64,000 bases of DNA from Burkholderia sp. L27(2015). Lineage in GTDB: Bacteria > Pseudomonadota > Gammaproteobacteria > Burkholderiales > Burkholderiaceae. The notes under the pieces are model-generated. The model saw only the letters and a program-made list of their open reading frames with translations, was not told where the DNA came from and searched no databases. Of this stretch, positions 18,062 to 28,464 are shown in pieces. Every line of letters starts with the position of its first letter. Positions within the stretch are counted from its first letter, which is position 1. Location: assembly GCF_009765705.1 (NCBI RefSeq), contig NZ_LMUX01000021.1, positions 521,451 to 585,450 on the forward strand. Reading direction: 5' to 3'. The position numbers and the translations under genes were made by a program.

Positions 18062-19081
18062 CTACCTTGTCGTCGCCAGTTCGGCGGTGCCGGCGAGAAT
18101 GCCCATCACCGCCATGCGCACGGGAACCCCGAAAGTCGCTTGATCCCGGATCACCGACTGCATCCCATCTGCCACAGACGATTCGATTTCAATCCCGCGG
18201 TCTATCGAGCCGGCATGCATCACAATCGCATCCGGCGAAGCCAGCGCCAGCCGCTGCGGAGTCAGCCCGTAGCTCTTGAAGTACTCCTGGGTCGAGGGCA
18301 ACCAAGCGCAGTCGACGCGCTTGTTTTGCAAACGTAGAAGGATAATCACGTCGACGCCACGCAAACCGGCTTCCATGTCGTCAAAAACTTTCACGCCGAG
18401 TTGCTCCAAGCCGCTCGGCCGCAAGGTACGTGGCCCGATCACACGAATTTCAGGCACCCCTAGAGTGGCCAACGCGTGGATGTCCGAGCGCGCTATCCGT
18501 GAGTGTAGGATGTCGCCGACAATCGCCACCGTCAGGTTTTGGAAGTCCTGCTTGTAATGACGAATCGTGTACATGTCCACCAAACCCTGCGTCGGGTGCG
18601 CGTGACAACCGTCGCCAGCATTGATCACGTGCTCGTGCGGTGCGCAATGTTTGGCGATCAGGTAAGGTGCGCCGCTTTGTGAGTGACGCACGATGAACAG
18701 GTCGCCATGCATCGCTGGCAGGTTATTGATGGTATTGAGCAGCGATTCGGCCTCACTTGTCGAAGAGACACGGGTATTCAGGTCCAGCACATCGGCAGAA
18801 AGCCGCTTGGCTGCAATGTCAAAATCGGCGCGGATACGCACCGATTTTTCGAAAAATAGATTAAGGACCAACTTACCGTGTAGCAACGGTACCGTCTCGA
18901 CTTCACCATCGTTGAGCGGGATATGTCGCGTAGCGGTATCGAGTATATGGTTGATGACGGTACGTGGCAGGCCCTCGGTAGTAAGCAGATGCTTGAGCTC
19001 GCCATTGCGGGTTAGCTGCGGGCTGCCACGATTAAAACCCGGTATGCTGATTGGTCGGGCATTCGGTGAAGAAAATGTCAT
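18062..19081 (-). CDS. pyrB: Aspartate carbamoyltransferase homologue with altered active site
   Basis: 339 residues, full-length ATCase fold with carbamoyl-phosphate domain then aspartate domain. Strongly kept parts include [59 protein letters not shown] and LRLQN. But the phosphate loop S-T-R-T-R is S80-V-R-I-R84, the K-G-E of the mobile loop (Lys84 of E. coli) is E110-A-E112, and the H-P-G-P-M-N-R-G loop is H289-A-G-S-I-D-R-G296. These residues bind carbamoyl phosphate, so activity is doubtful. The frame is intact. It follows ruvX by 20 bases; the pyrR gene often found in this gap is absent. SD AGGA lies 6 bases before the ATG. Confidence 0.85.
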   Translation of the reverse strand: MTFSSPNARPISIPGFNRGSPQLTRNGELKHLLTTEGLPRTVINHILDTATRHIPLNDGEVETVPLLHGKLVLNLFFEKSVRIRADFDIAAKRLSADVLDLNTRVSSTSEAESLLNTINNLPAMHGDLFIVRHSQSGAPYLIAKHCAPHEHVINAGDGCHAHPTQGLVDMYTIRHYKQDFQNLTVAIVGDILHSRIARSDIHALATLGVPEIRVIGPRTLRPSGLEQLGVKVFDDMEAGLRGVDVIILLRLQNKRVDCAWLPSTQEYFKSYGLTPQRLALASPDAIVMHAGSIDRGIEIESSVADGMQSVIRDQATFGVPVRMAVMGILAGTAELATTR

Positions 19082-19101
19082 CGATGTCCTGGGAGAAAAA
19101 C

Positions 19102-19548
19102 TTATGCGCCGTCCGCTGCCGGAGCGGTGCCCGCTTCATCGCGGGGTTCGTCGCGTATTTCGTCAAAATACTGCTGCAGGATGATGCGCGCCGCTTCCGC
19201 ATCGAGGCCGCGCCATCCTGGGTCACCGGCAAACTCGGCGGCAGCCCGTGTTGAATAACGCTCATCGACCCAGGTTACCGGCAAATTGAAGCGGCCGTTG
19301 AGCTGATTACCAAACCGCGTGGCCAGTCGCGTCATCGCGTGCGGGGCGCCATCCGGATGCACCGGCAGGCCAACCACCAGCCGATTCGGACGCCACTCGT
19401 CAAGCAGACGACCTACGGCTTCAAAGCGATATTCTCGATTGCGGTTTTCGATAATCAACAGCGCCTGTGCGCGGCGCAGCAACATATTGCCGACCGCCAC
19501 GCCAATCCGCTTCTCGCCGTAATCGAAAGCCAGCAAAACGTCGGTCAT
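19102..19548 (-). CDS. ruvX: Holliday-junction resolvase-like RuvX (YqgF)
   Basis: 148 residues, RNase H-like fold. It opens [20 protein letters not shown], with the catalytic Asp in the first strand, continues with [12 protein letters not shown] and ends with the conserved [13 protein letters not shown] segment carrying the acidic pair. The family acts on the 5' end of pre-16S rRNA and was earlier called a putative resolvase. The start at 19548 is preferred over one 5 codons earlier. It sits 45 bases after yqgE, the pairing typical of proteobacteria, and is followed by pyrB. Confidence 0.9.
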   Translation of the reverse strand: MTDVLLAFDYGEKRIGVAVGNMLLRRAQALLIIENRNREYRFEAVGRLLDEWRPNRLVVGLPVHPDGAPHAMTRLATRFGNQLNGRFNLPVTWVDERYSTRAAAEFAGDPGWRGLDAEAARIILQQYFDEIRDEPRDEAGTAPAADGA

Positions 19549-19593
19549 GCTCAACGCGCCCACGCGCCCAGTGCATCACGGACGGAACCAGCC

Positions 19594-20181
19594 TCAAGCA
19601 TGTCCCGCATCTCCCGACAACATCGAGAGCGATACACCCAGCAACGACAGCGCAGCTTCGAGCTTGCGCTCGGCCGGCACATCAAACACGATGCCGGGGT
19701 CCGCTTCCACGGTAAGCCAGCCATTGCGCGAAATTTCTTCTTCGAGCTGGCCGGCGCCCCAGCCCGCATGCCCGAGGGTGAGCAGAAAGCGTGCCGGGCC
19801 CGTGCCATGGGCCACCGCTTCGAGGACATCCTTCGAAGTGGTCATTTCAAGGCCGCCGGGCACCGTCATTGATGACGTATAGTGTTGGTCGGTGGGGTCG
19901 TGCAGCACAAAACCCCGCTCGGTTTGCACCGGGCCGCCGAAATAAACCGGTAAGTGCTGCAGAGGCTCGATATCGAGGCTCAGGTCGATACGATCGAACA
20001 GCGATTTGAGATCGATATCGGTTGGCCGATTGATCACCAACCCCAGTGCGCCCTTTTCACTGTGCTCACAGAGATAAACCACCGTTCCGGAAAAGGTCGG
20101 GTCCGCCATGTTCGGCATCGCGATCAGGAACTGGTTGGTCAGATTGATGCGCGCCTCGGCGCTCTCGGAACTCTTGGTCAT
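19594..20181 (-). CDS. yqgE: YqgE/AlgH family protein
   Basis: 195 residues of the DUF179 family. Landmarks are LTNQFLIAMPNMADPTFSGTVV at the N-terminus, YLCEHSEKGALGLVINRPT, VYFGGPVQTERGFVLH and the GHAGWGAGQLEEEI segment. The molecular function of the family is not firmly known; it is nearly always next to ruvX. The start at 20181 (MTKSSESAEA) gives the normal length; an upstream extension would run into the divergent photolyase gene. Promoters for both genes must lie within about 32 bases plus coding flanks, so they may overlap. Confidence 0.9.
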   Translation of the reverse strand: MTKSSESAEARINLTNQFLIAMPNMADPTFSGTVVYLCEHSEKGALGLVINRPTDIDLKSLFDRIDLSLDIEPLQHLPVYFGGPVQTERGFVLHDPTDQHYTSSMTVPGGLEMTTSKDVLEAVAHGTGPARFLLTLGHAGWGAGQLEEEISRNGWLTVEADPGIVFDVPAERKLEAALSLLGVSLSMLSGDAGHA

Positions 20182-20213
20182 AACCTTGATTTTAGCAAAG
20201 ACCCGGCGCTCAT

Positions 20214-21701
20214 ATGGCCCAATTTGACTGCTCGCTCGTATGGTTCCGGCGCGATTTGCGTATCGCGGACCACACGGCACTTTATCACGCGCTGACCGAA
20301 TCCCGCCGGGTCTACTGTGTCTTCATATTTGACCCCGCTATCCTCGCGCCGTTGCCGGACGATGACCGCCGGCTGCATTTTATCCGCGCCAGCCTGGCCG
20401 AACTCGACCGCACGCTGCGCGCAGCCGGGGGCGCCCTGCTCGTCAGACATGCCGATCCACTCGACGCGATCCCTGAGCTTGCCCGCGCGCTGGGCGTGCA
20501 AGCCGTCTACACCCATAACGACTACGAACCCGCGGCGATCGAACGCGATCGAGCAGTGGCCGAACGCCTCGGCGATGCAGCGCTGACTTTCAAGACGTAC
20601 AAAGATCAGGTGATCTTCGAAAAAAGCGAGTTGCTCACCGGCAACGGCAAGCCTTACTCGGTTTTCACGCCTTACAAACGCGCATGGCTGGCAGCCCTCA
20701 CGCCCGCCGCGCTTGCTCACTGCGCGTCGGAGACCCATTTGGCGACGCTAAGCAAACCCGCCGTCAAACTCGATACTGGCCTGCCCACGCTGAAGGCGTT
20801 AGGTTTTGGCCGCGCAGAACAGCCGCCTCTTGCCAGCGGCGAGAGCGGCGCGTTGCAACTATTCGACGAGTTTCGCGAGCGCATGTACGCTTACGCTAAC
20901 GTCCGCGATTTCCCCTGCGTCAAGGGCCCGAGCTATCTATCTGCGCATCTGCGGCACGGCACCATTTCGATCCGCACACTCGCGCGTAGCGCCCACGACG
21001 CTCAATTGCGCGGCGACCGGGGCGCGGAAATCTGGCTGTCCGAATTGATCTGGCGCGATTTTTATTTTGCGGTTCTGTATCACCACCCCGAGGTCGGAAT
21101 GCCCGGGCAGCACCGCGCGTTGAAACCACAATATGACGAAATCAAATGGGAGCAGGGTTCGGCCGCCGACGCCAACTTCGCCGCTTGGTGCGAAGGGCGC
21201 ACCGGCTATCCCCTGGTCGATGCCGCGATGCGGCAAATCAATCAGACCGGCTATATGCATAATCGATTGCGTATGGTGACCGCGAGTTTTTTAATCAAGG
21301 ATCTTGGCATCGACTGGCGTCGCGGTGAAAACTATTTTGCCGCAAAACTGACCGATTTCGATTTGGCCGCGAATAATGGCGGTTGGCAATGGGCGGCTTC
21401 TAGCGGCTGCGACGCGCAACCCTATTTCCGCATTTTTAATCCGATTACGCAGTCGGAGAAATTCGACTCCGACGGTAAATTTATCCGGCGTTATGTGCCC
21501 GAGCTCGCGAAGCTGCCGAATAAGGCGTTGCATGCGCCCTGGCACGCGAAACCGGAAGTCCTGCAACGTGCCGAAATCGAACTGGGCGTCGACTATCCAC
21601 TGCCGATTATCGACCACGCCCGCGCACGCACGGCGACTCTCACACGTTATTCCGTGGTCAAAGAAGTTAGGCGCGCCGTGCTGAAAAGTGCGGAAGACTG
21701 A
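20214..21701 (+). CDS. phrB: Deoxyribodipyrimidine photolyase (class I)
   Basis: 495 residues. The N-terminal photolyase domain starts DCSLVWFRRDLRIADHTAL and binds the antenna chromophore; the C-terminal FAD domain shows SELIWRDFYFAVLYHHPE, TGYPLVDAAMRQ and NNGGWQWAASSGCDAQPYFRIFNP with the Trp residues of the electron-transfer path. The enzyme splits cyclobutane pyrimidine dimers in blue light using reduced FAD. Length is normal. Transcribed alone, divergent from yqgE and convergent with the ligase gene. Confidence 0.93.
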   Translation: MAQFDCSLVWFRRDLRIADHTALYHALTESRRVYCVFIFDPAILAPLPDDDRRLHFIRASLAELDRTLRAAGGALLVRHADPLDAIPELARALGVQAVYTHNDYEPAAIERDRAVAERLGDAALTFKTYKDQVIFEKSELLTGNGKPYSVFTPYKRAWLAALTPAALAHCASETHLATLSKPAVKLDTGLPTLKALGFGRAEQPPLASGESGALQLFDEFRERMYAYANVRDFPCVKGPSYLSAHLRHGTISIRTLARSAHDAQLRGDRGAEIWLSELIWRDFYFAVLYHHPEVGMPGQHRALKPQYDEIKWEQGSAADANFAAWCEGRTGYPLVDAAMRQINQTGYMHNRLRMVTASFLIKDLGIDWRRGENYFAAKLTDFDLAANNGGWQWAASSGCDAQPYFRIFNPITQSEKFDSDGKFIRRYVPELAKLPNKALHAPWHAKPEVLQRAEIELGVDYPLPIIDHARARTATLTRYSVVKEVRRAVLKSAED

Positions 21702-21721
21702 TAGTAAAGCGCTGAAAAGCG

Positions 21722-22954
21722 TTATGAAGTGGACTGGGACCTGCTGCTGGAGACGGCACCCAGCATGATTCCACACCAGACGAAAATAAAACGCCCCTCA
21801 GAAAAGGTCGAAAAATGCGAGTTAAACAGGCTCGTCGCACACCAACCGCATAGCACCCCTAAGCCCAGAATTCGAAAGGGCTCGGCAGCACGCTGCCAAA
21901 ATGCGGATGCGATGAAAGCCAGAAAAATTACCAGTCCGACGATCCCCTCCTCGGCAAATATTTTCAAAAATTGATTATGAGGATCTGTAGTCGAGGTTGC
22001 TTCCCAGCCTTTTACGCCTGCCACCTGTTGCTCGTAAGCGGCTCGGAATCCACCCGTGCCGACCCCAAACAGAGGGTGCTCCTCGATCATCTTCAAGGTA
22101 TTTTTTAAGAAAATTACACGTATCCCGACCGAAGTCACACCTGCCGTTTGATAGTGCTCGGCTTGGTTAAGCCCCTCTTGTAGCCGGTCGCGTGAGATCG
22201 GAATGGCCAACACTGCGATGCATACCGCTACGACAGGCAAGACGATGGCGGCCAAATGTTTGATGCCGAATCGTTCCTTCGGCAGAAGCGAGAGTGCATA
22301 GGCAACGCCGCACATGGCCATTACCAAGTAACCGCTACGGCCCGTCATCACAAACAAAGCATTGATCGCGAGCAGCACGATCGATGCGAGTAGGAAGCCC
22401 TTCTTCGCCGGCGATAAAACACCCGACTGCCTGAGCAACATCGCAGCCGAAAATACGCCGACCGAAAATGTCATGCTCTGAGTGACGTAATTGCGCACCG
22501 AGATCGCCGGACCCAAATGAGAAATCTGAGTGTGTGTCAGCAATAGGCCGTACGACACCAGCGCCGCCAGATCCAGCACGATGATCAGAATCCATACGGT
22601 TCGGGTCTTCCATTCGCTATCGTTAAACAAGCCCGCGGCGATCGGCAGCAACAACAAACGACGCCAGCCCGTGACCATGCTGACCGCTTCCGCCCGGGGC
22701 GCCGGACCATAAAATGCGGCGATGATCAGGCACGCGCCAAATACCAGCGACATCGCAACCATCGGTTGCCGAACCGCGCTCAATACCTGTCGACGCACTC
22801 TGGGCACCGTCAATATCAACAGATAAAGCAGACCTTCGGCCAGATTGGTGACGGGCGGAGAAAAGAGCAAAAAAAGCAAATTGCCGAGAACCAATAGCCG
22901 TGCGAGGTAAAGCGGGTCGCGGTACCAACGGTAACTCGGAGGAACAGTAAGCAT
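21722..22954 (-). CDS. waaL: O-antigen ligase (WaaL/RfaL family)
   Basis: 410 residues with about 12 hydrophobic segments. The Wzy_C-type region has FVMTGRSGYLVMAM and the long periplasmic loop holding VGTGGFRAAYEQQ and the conserved His motif TTDPHNQFLKIFAEEGIVGL, where the His is needed for ligase activity in known WaaL proteins. It attaches undecaprenyl-linked O-antigen to lipid A-core in the periplasm. It is separated from the main O-antigen genes by housekeeping genes, which is common for waaL. Its best alternative would be another polymerase, but the P-H-N-x-F motif and compact size favour a ligase. Confidence 0.8.
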   Translation of the reverse strand: MLTVPPSYRWYRDPLYLARLLVLGNLLFLLFSPPVTNLAEGLLYLLILTVPRVRRQVLSAVRQPMVAMSLVFGACLIIAAFYGPAPRAEAVSMVTGWRRLLLLPIAAGLFNDSEWKTRTVWILIIVLDLAALVSYGLLLTHTQISHLGPAISVRNYVTQSMTFSVGVFSAAMLLRQSGVLSPAKKGFLLASIVLLAINALFVMTGRSGYLVMAMCGVAYALSLLPKERFGIKHLAAIVLPVVAVCIAVLAIPISRDRLQEGLNQAEHYQTAGVTSVGIRVIFLKNTLKMIEEHPLFGVGTGGFRAAYEQQVAGVKGWEATSTTDPHNQFLKIFAEEGIVGLVIFLAFIASAFWQRAAEPFRILGLGVLCGWCATSLFNSHFSTFSEGRFIFVWCGIMLGAVSSSRSQSTS

Positions 22955-23074
22955 GGTTTTACGATAAAAAAATAGTTGAGCGAAATTGGAGTGCGTGGAG
23001 TGAATCCGACGCGATTTGGATCGGGCATGGATGGCAGCATCCGCTTACTTGCATCGCTAGGTAGGTTTATCCCC

Positions 23075-24625
23075 TCACCCTCGCTGATCCGATTCGATTA
23101 GTGCAATCAAACCGGTGAGCGATGCCGCCGGATCGGCCGGAGCCACGCCGGCAGCGACCTGATGCAGCATGCGTCGTAACGCCTCAGCGCCATCCTCCAG
23201 AACATGCGAATTCGTCGAGACGCAAGCGGCTGAACCGGCTGCCGCGTGCGCGACCCGCCGCCACGCCAAACCCAGCGCGTCGGCCAGCGTCGCCACACCG
23301 CCCAGACCGACCGCGCATGCTGTGGCTCCAAGCTGGTACGCCGCATCGCCCGCTTGCAGCGCTGCGCTCGCATCCGGTTTATCGGCTGCGGCCGCCGCGG
23401 CATAGGTCGTCAGCGCAGCAATCGCCGCCTCGGCAGTCTGTAGAAAATCTTCGTACACCACCACGTGCACGCGTAACGCGCCGATACCGCGCAATAATTG
23501 ACGCGGTATCGGCAAACCGGGCTGCTGAGCATATTCCGGAGTCGACGCCTCGCCCGCTTGGCCCATCTGGCCCGCATCGGAATTAGACGATCGCTCACGC
23601 ACCAACGCATCGGAATCCCAAAGCGAGCGCAACGCCCCGCCCTGTCGGGATTGCCAGTTGATAGACAAACCGTAATCGCGCAGCAATTCGACCGCTTCGC
23701 GATCCTCCAGCGCACTGCCGTACAAGGCAAATCCGCGCCATAACAGCGCGAGCGCATAGCGCACGGTAGCGGCCGACGCGGCCCGCGAACCACGCGCCTG
23801 CTCGCCGAACACCAAATTGAAGCGGGCGTATAGCCGCTTGGCCTCCGGCGTACAAGCACGTTCGCTACTACGCAGTACCTTTAGTGCACCGGCCGCCAGT
23901 CGGCACGCATCATAAGGATCCGGGCCGGCTAGCGCGGTGAAGCATGCATCGAAGGTATCGAGACCGGCGGCAGCGCTATGCTGATCGGCAGCGCGCAGTA
24001 CGCTAAGCAATGCGCGCTCGTAACGGGCGCGCCACAGCGCGACCTCTGCCGTGGGCAGTTCAGCATGCAGCGTGGCCGTCGGCACGGCACGTCCGGCCAA
24101 GGCCAGTTCGTCCAGCGTAGTCGTGGCCGGGAGCGGCACCTCGGCCAGGAGCCCACGCAAGACCTCGTAATGCGCGAATAGCTCGTCACTGCAGGCCAAT
24201 TCCCAGAGGTTATGGCGACACACCGCCGTACGGAAATCGCGCAGCGCATTACCGAAAAAGTCGCGCTGGCTAGGCTCGTCTGCCACGTGTGGCACAGCAA
24301 AAAGCAGCGCTTCCGTATAACGTAACGCGCTTGCCCATCCCGCCGCACGCAATGCATTGGCCGCCTGCACAAGCGCTCCAGCGGGATCCGCACCGGCTTC
24401 GAACGCATCGATGGCCGCCCCCAACGCCCGCTCCGCGCCCGGAACCGTCCCTCCACGCGGATTCGGAACCACCTCGGGTTGCGGCATCGCAGCCGCACCT
24501 GAAACCAAGGTTGACGCGTCCAAGCCGGGCCCACCCGATGCGCTATCGCTAGCGCCAGAGTCGGGGACGCCTGCCGCCTTATTTCGCTGCGGCTCCTGCT
24601 CTAAAGACTGCGAACCTTGCTCCAT
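23075..24625 (-). CDS. FimL/ChpA N-terminal-like protein with degenerate Hpt domain
   Basis: About 516 residues, Ala-rich and mostly helical, with no membrane segments. The C-terminal 100 residues look like a histidine phosphotransfer domain: DAAYQLGATACAVGLGGVATL aligns with the usual A-H-x-L-K-G-x-A-x-x-x-G-L pattern, but the phospho-accepting His is Tyr430 and Lys-Gly is Gly-Ala. An N-terminal helical unit (around RAAGWASALRYTEAL) is similarly His-free. FimL of Pseudomonas is a ChpA-related type IV pilus regulator without the phosphorylation sites, of similar length, so that is the best match. In relatives pilG-pilH-pilI-pilJ genes lie between rubredoxin and the CheA-like gene; none is here. 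Start at 24625 has GGAG 7 bases upstream. Family assignment is by pattern only. Confidence 0.5.
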   Translation of the reverse strand: MEQGSQSLEQEPQRNKAAGVPDSGASDSASGGPGLDASTLVSGAAAMPQPEVVPNPRGGTVPGAERALGAAIDAFEAGADPAGALVQAANALRAAGWASALRYTEALLFAVPHVADEPSQRDFFGNALRDFRTAVCRHNLWELACSDELFAHYEVLRGLLAEVPLPATTTLDELALAGRAVPTATLHAELPTAEVALWRARYERALLSVLRAADQHSAAAGLDTFDACFTALAGPDPYDACRLAAGALKVLRSSERACTPEAKRLYARFNLVFGEQARGSRAASAATVRYALALLWRGFALYGSALEDREAVELLRDYGLSINWQSRQGGALRSLWDSDALVRERSSNSDAGQMGQAGEASTPEYAQQPGLPIPRQLLRGIGALRVHVVVYEDFLQTAEAAIAALTTYAAAAAADKPDASAALQAGDAAYQLGATACAVGLGGVATLADALGLAWRRVAHAAAGSAACVSTNSHVLEDGAEALRRMLHQVAAGVAPADPAASLTGLIALIESDQRG

Positions 24626-24703
24626 GCACAACTCCGTCAGGGCGCGGCGCCTTACCAGGCCAACCCGAGGTCAACCCGAAGTCAACCCAAAATCACTCCG
24701 AGT

Positions 24704-24874
24704 TCAGATCTGGATCATCTCAAAGTCTTCTTTACGGGCGCCGCATTCCGGGCACGTCCAGTTGATCGGCACATCCTCCCAACGCGTTCCAGCCGCGATG
24801 CCCTCTTCGGGCAACCCGGTTTCTTCGTTGTAGATCCAGCCGCAAATCAGGCACATCCAGCTTTTGTATTCCAT
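24704..24874 (-). CDS. rubA: Rubredoxin
   Basis: 56 residues with the two iron-binding Cys pairs CLIC and CPEC in the contexts WMCLICGWIY and WTCPECGARKEDF, and the typical central GIAAGTRWEDVP. The protein is a small cytoplasmic one-iron electron carrier. The start at 24874 (MEYKSWMC) gives the normal size. Upstream open frame is not rubredoxin-like. It is divergent from the thiD-like gene, with which it is commonly paired in Burkholderiaceae. Confidence 0.95.
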   Translation of the reverse strand: MEYKSWMCLICGWIYNEETGLPEEGIAAGTRWEDVPINWTCPECGARKEDFEMIQI

Positions 24875-25008
24875 TGTTCTCGCCGCTTTGGATACACGAT
24901 CCGTTACAATGCAAAACCGGGATGGTACCAGTATTGCTGGCGCGCTGGAAAGCACACTCAATGCCGCCCGGTCCTATCCAAATCCTAGCGTTCATTCACC
25001 AGACTTTC

Positions 25009-25923
25009 ATGCCCAGCGACACCCCCCCGATTGTTCTCTGTTTTGGGCTTGCCGACCCCACCGGTGCATCCGGCTTGCAGGCCGATTTACTGACGCTTGC
25101 GAGCATGGGCTGTCACGGCGTTACGGTGCTGACGGGCTATACCGTTCGCGACTCAGCGGGGTGCGACGAAGTGATCGGGCTCGACCCGGACATGGTCGCC
25201 AGCCAGGCGCGCAAGTTGCTGGAAGATATGCCGGTGGCCGCTTTCAAGATCGGTGGCACTACGCGCGCCGAGATTGTCGCGGCTATCGCGGAAGTCGTCG
25301 CCGATTACGATGATGTCCCCCTGATACTGGCGCCCGACTTCCAGCTCGACGACGAGCACGTGCTGTCGGCCGATGAGTTGCGCGAGTCGATCGCCGAACT
25401 GCTGGCGCCCCAGACCACCGTGCTGGTTGCCGACCAGAGCGACCTGATCCAGCTCGCCCAACCCGACAGTGAAGCCGAGGCACCGGGCATTGCCGACGCG
25501 ATCGGCATTTTGTTGGCAGAAGGATGCGAATACGTGGTGTCGGGCGATGCGGGCACGCAACACGCCATCTATACCGTCTATGGCGAGCAAGGCCAGATTC
25601 GGCAGGATAGCTGGGAGCGCGAGCCGTTTCGCATTCTCGGCGGCAACGACACGCTCGCGGCCGCGATCGCCGCCCTGCTCGCCAATGGCTTGGAGCCGGC
25701 CGAAGCGATCCGAGAGGCGCAGGAATATCTCTACCAAGCGAATCGCGGCGCATTCCGGCCAGGAATGGGCGCCTATATTCCCGACCGTTTTTTTTGGGCC
25801 AAAACGGAGGATCCCGTGCAAGACTTGGCGGCGCAGCCGGACCCCAGCGACCCCGTGCCGGATGTCAAATCGAGCAACCCGCGCGCGGTATCGCCCTATA
25901 CGGCGACGCTTCAGCAGAAGTAA
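25009..25923 (+). CDS. thiD: Hydroxymethylpyrimidine/phosphomethylpyrimidine kinase-like protein (ThiD family)
   Basis: 304 residues, ribokinase fold. The N-terminal substrate motif reads FGLADPTGASGLQADLLTL, related to the AGSDSSGGAGIQAD of classical ThiD. The ATP/anion-hole motif is G-G-N-D214-T-L-A-A-A-I rather than G-T-G-C-T-L; an Asp at this place is the general base in other ribokinase-family members, so catalysis is plausible though substrate use may differ. A hydrophilic Pro/Asp-rich tail of about 40 residues is extra. The start at 25009 (MPSDTPP) is preferred; the open frame extends further up but into the rubredoxin promoter zone. Expected role is thiamine pyrimidine phosphorylation. 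Confidence 0.75.
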   Translation: MPSDTPPIVLCFGLADPTGASGLQADLLTLASMGCHGVTVLTGYTVRDSAGCDEVIGLDPDMVASQARKLLEDMPVAAFKIGGTTRAEIVAAIAEVVADYDDVPLILAPDFQLDDEHVLSADELRESIAELLAPQTTVLVADQSDLIQLAQPDSEAEAPGIADAIGILLAEGCEYVVSGDAGTQHAIYTVYGEQGQIRQDSWEREPFRILGGNDTLAAAIAALLANGLEPAEAIREAQEYLYQANRGAFRPGMGAYIPDRFFWAKTEDPVQDLAAQPDPSDPVPDVKSSNPRAVSPYTATLQQK

Positions 25924-25992
25924 GGGTAGCGAGCCGATACGCCGCTTCACAGCAGCAAATCACAGCACCGAATTCCGGTTTGGAAAACCAAT

Positions 25993-26034
25993 AAAAAAAA
26001 GAGCTTGAGAAGATATCTTCTCAAGCTCTTTTTT
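25993..26034. terminator. Bidirectional rho-independent terminator
   Basis: A perfect palindrome, GAGCTTGAGAAGAT paired with its complement, is flanked by an A-run on the left and a T-run on the right. It works from both sides: for the thiD-like gene on the + strand and for groEL on the - strand. Confidence 0.92.
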
Positions 26035-26158
26035 CTTACTGCGCAGCCCCGCTTCCCCACGAACTGATCGGCGAAGCGGGTTGATCCGGGAAGCCGATTT
26101 AAACGCCAGCGCCTGAGCGCCGGCATTCATAAAACATCAGCTTCCTCGGAACGGACTA

Positions 26159-27895
<1,737 letters not shown>

Positions 27896-27903
27896 TCAGC
27901 TGA

Positions 27904-28194
27904 TTACTTGACCAGAACAGCCATGATGTCTTCTTCGCGCATTACCATCAGTTCATTGCCGTCGACCTTGACGGTTTGACCTGCGTACTTGCCGAACAGA
28001 ATGCGGTCGCCAACTTTGACGTCCATGGCGATCGTTGCGCCTTTGTCATCTTTCTTGCCCGGGCCCACGGCCAAGACTTCGCCTTGATCCGGCTTTTCAG
28101 CAGCGGCTTCGGGGATCACGATGCCCGAGGCGGTTTTGGTTTCCTGATCCAGGCGCTTAACGATTACACGGTCGTGCAACGGACGAAGGTTCAT
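27904..28194 (-). CDS. groS: Co-chaperonin GroES (10 kDa)
   Basis: 96 residues starting [20 protein letters not shown], with the mobile loop around [18 protein letters not shown] and the end [10 protein letters not shown]. Seven copies cap the GroEL ring. The ATG at 28194 is chosen because GAGGAG lies at the right distance and relatives start MNLRP; the GTG two codons earlier overlaps that site. Confidence 0.98.
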   Translation of the reverse strand: MNLRPLHDRVIVKRLDQETKTASGIVIPEAAAEKPDQGEVLAVGPGKKDDKGATIAMDVKVGDRILFGKYAGQTVKVDGNELMVMREEDIMAVLVK

Positions 28195-28274
28195 ACTCAC
28201 TCCTCACATAGATACGAGAACAGACTCAAAAGCGGCACGGGTAAACCCCATACTCGCCAAAAATTCTGGGATTG

Positions 28275-28301
28275 TTAGCACTCTCCGCCAACGAGTGCTA
28301 A
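28275..28301. promoter_or_regulatory. CIRCE operator (HrcA binding site)
   Basis: TTAGCACTC and GAGTGCTAA are separated by exactly nine bases, a perfect match to the CIRCE consensus. It sits just downstream of the groES promoter, where HrcA repression blocks transcription until heat shock. Confidence 0.97.
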
Positions 28302-28330
28302 GTATATGGGCGAGGCGTGACAATTTCAAG
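28301..28330 (-). promoter_or_regulatory. groESL promoter, sigma-32 and sigma-70 compatible
   Basis: On the - strand CTTGAAA is followed after 13 bases by CCCATATA, a good RpoH promoter. The same DNA also reads as TTGAAA, 17 bases, TATACT, a near-consensus sigma-70 promoter. Together with the CIRCE site this implies dual heat-shock control by RpoH and HrcA. Confidence 0.85.
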
Positions 28331-28464
28331 GCTTGCTGTCCAGATTCGCTTAACTTGGACCCGCGTTCACTTAACGAGGAACTTTCCAGCCGAGAAAGAC
28401 GATCGCTTTTCTTTTAAAAACAACCTGTTGCTGGAATTCTTCATACCGCATTTGGCTCGCGGAA

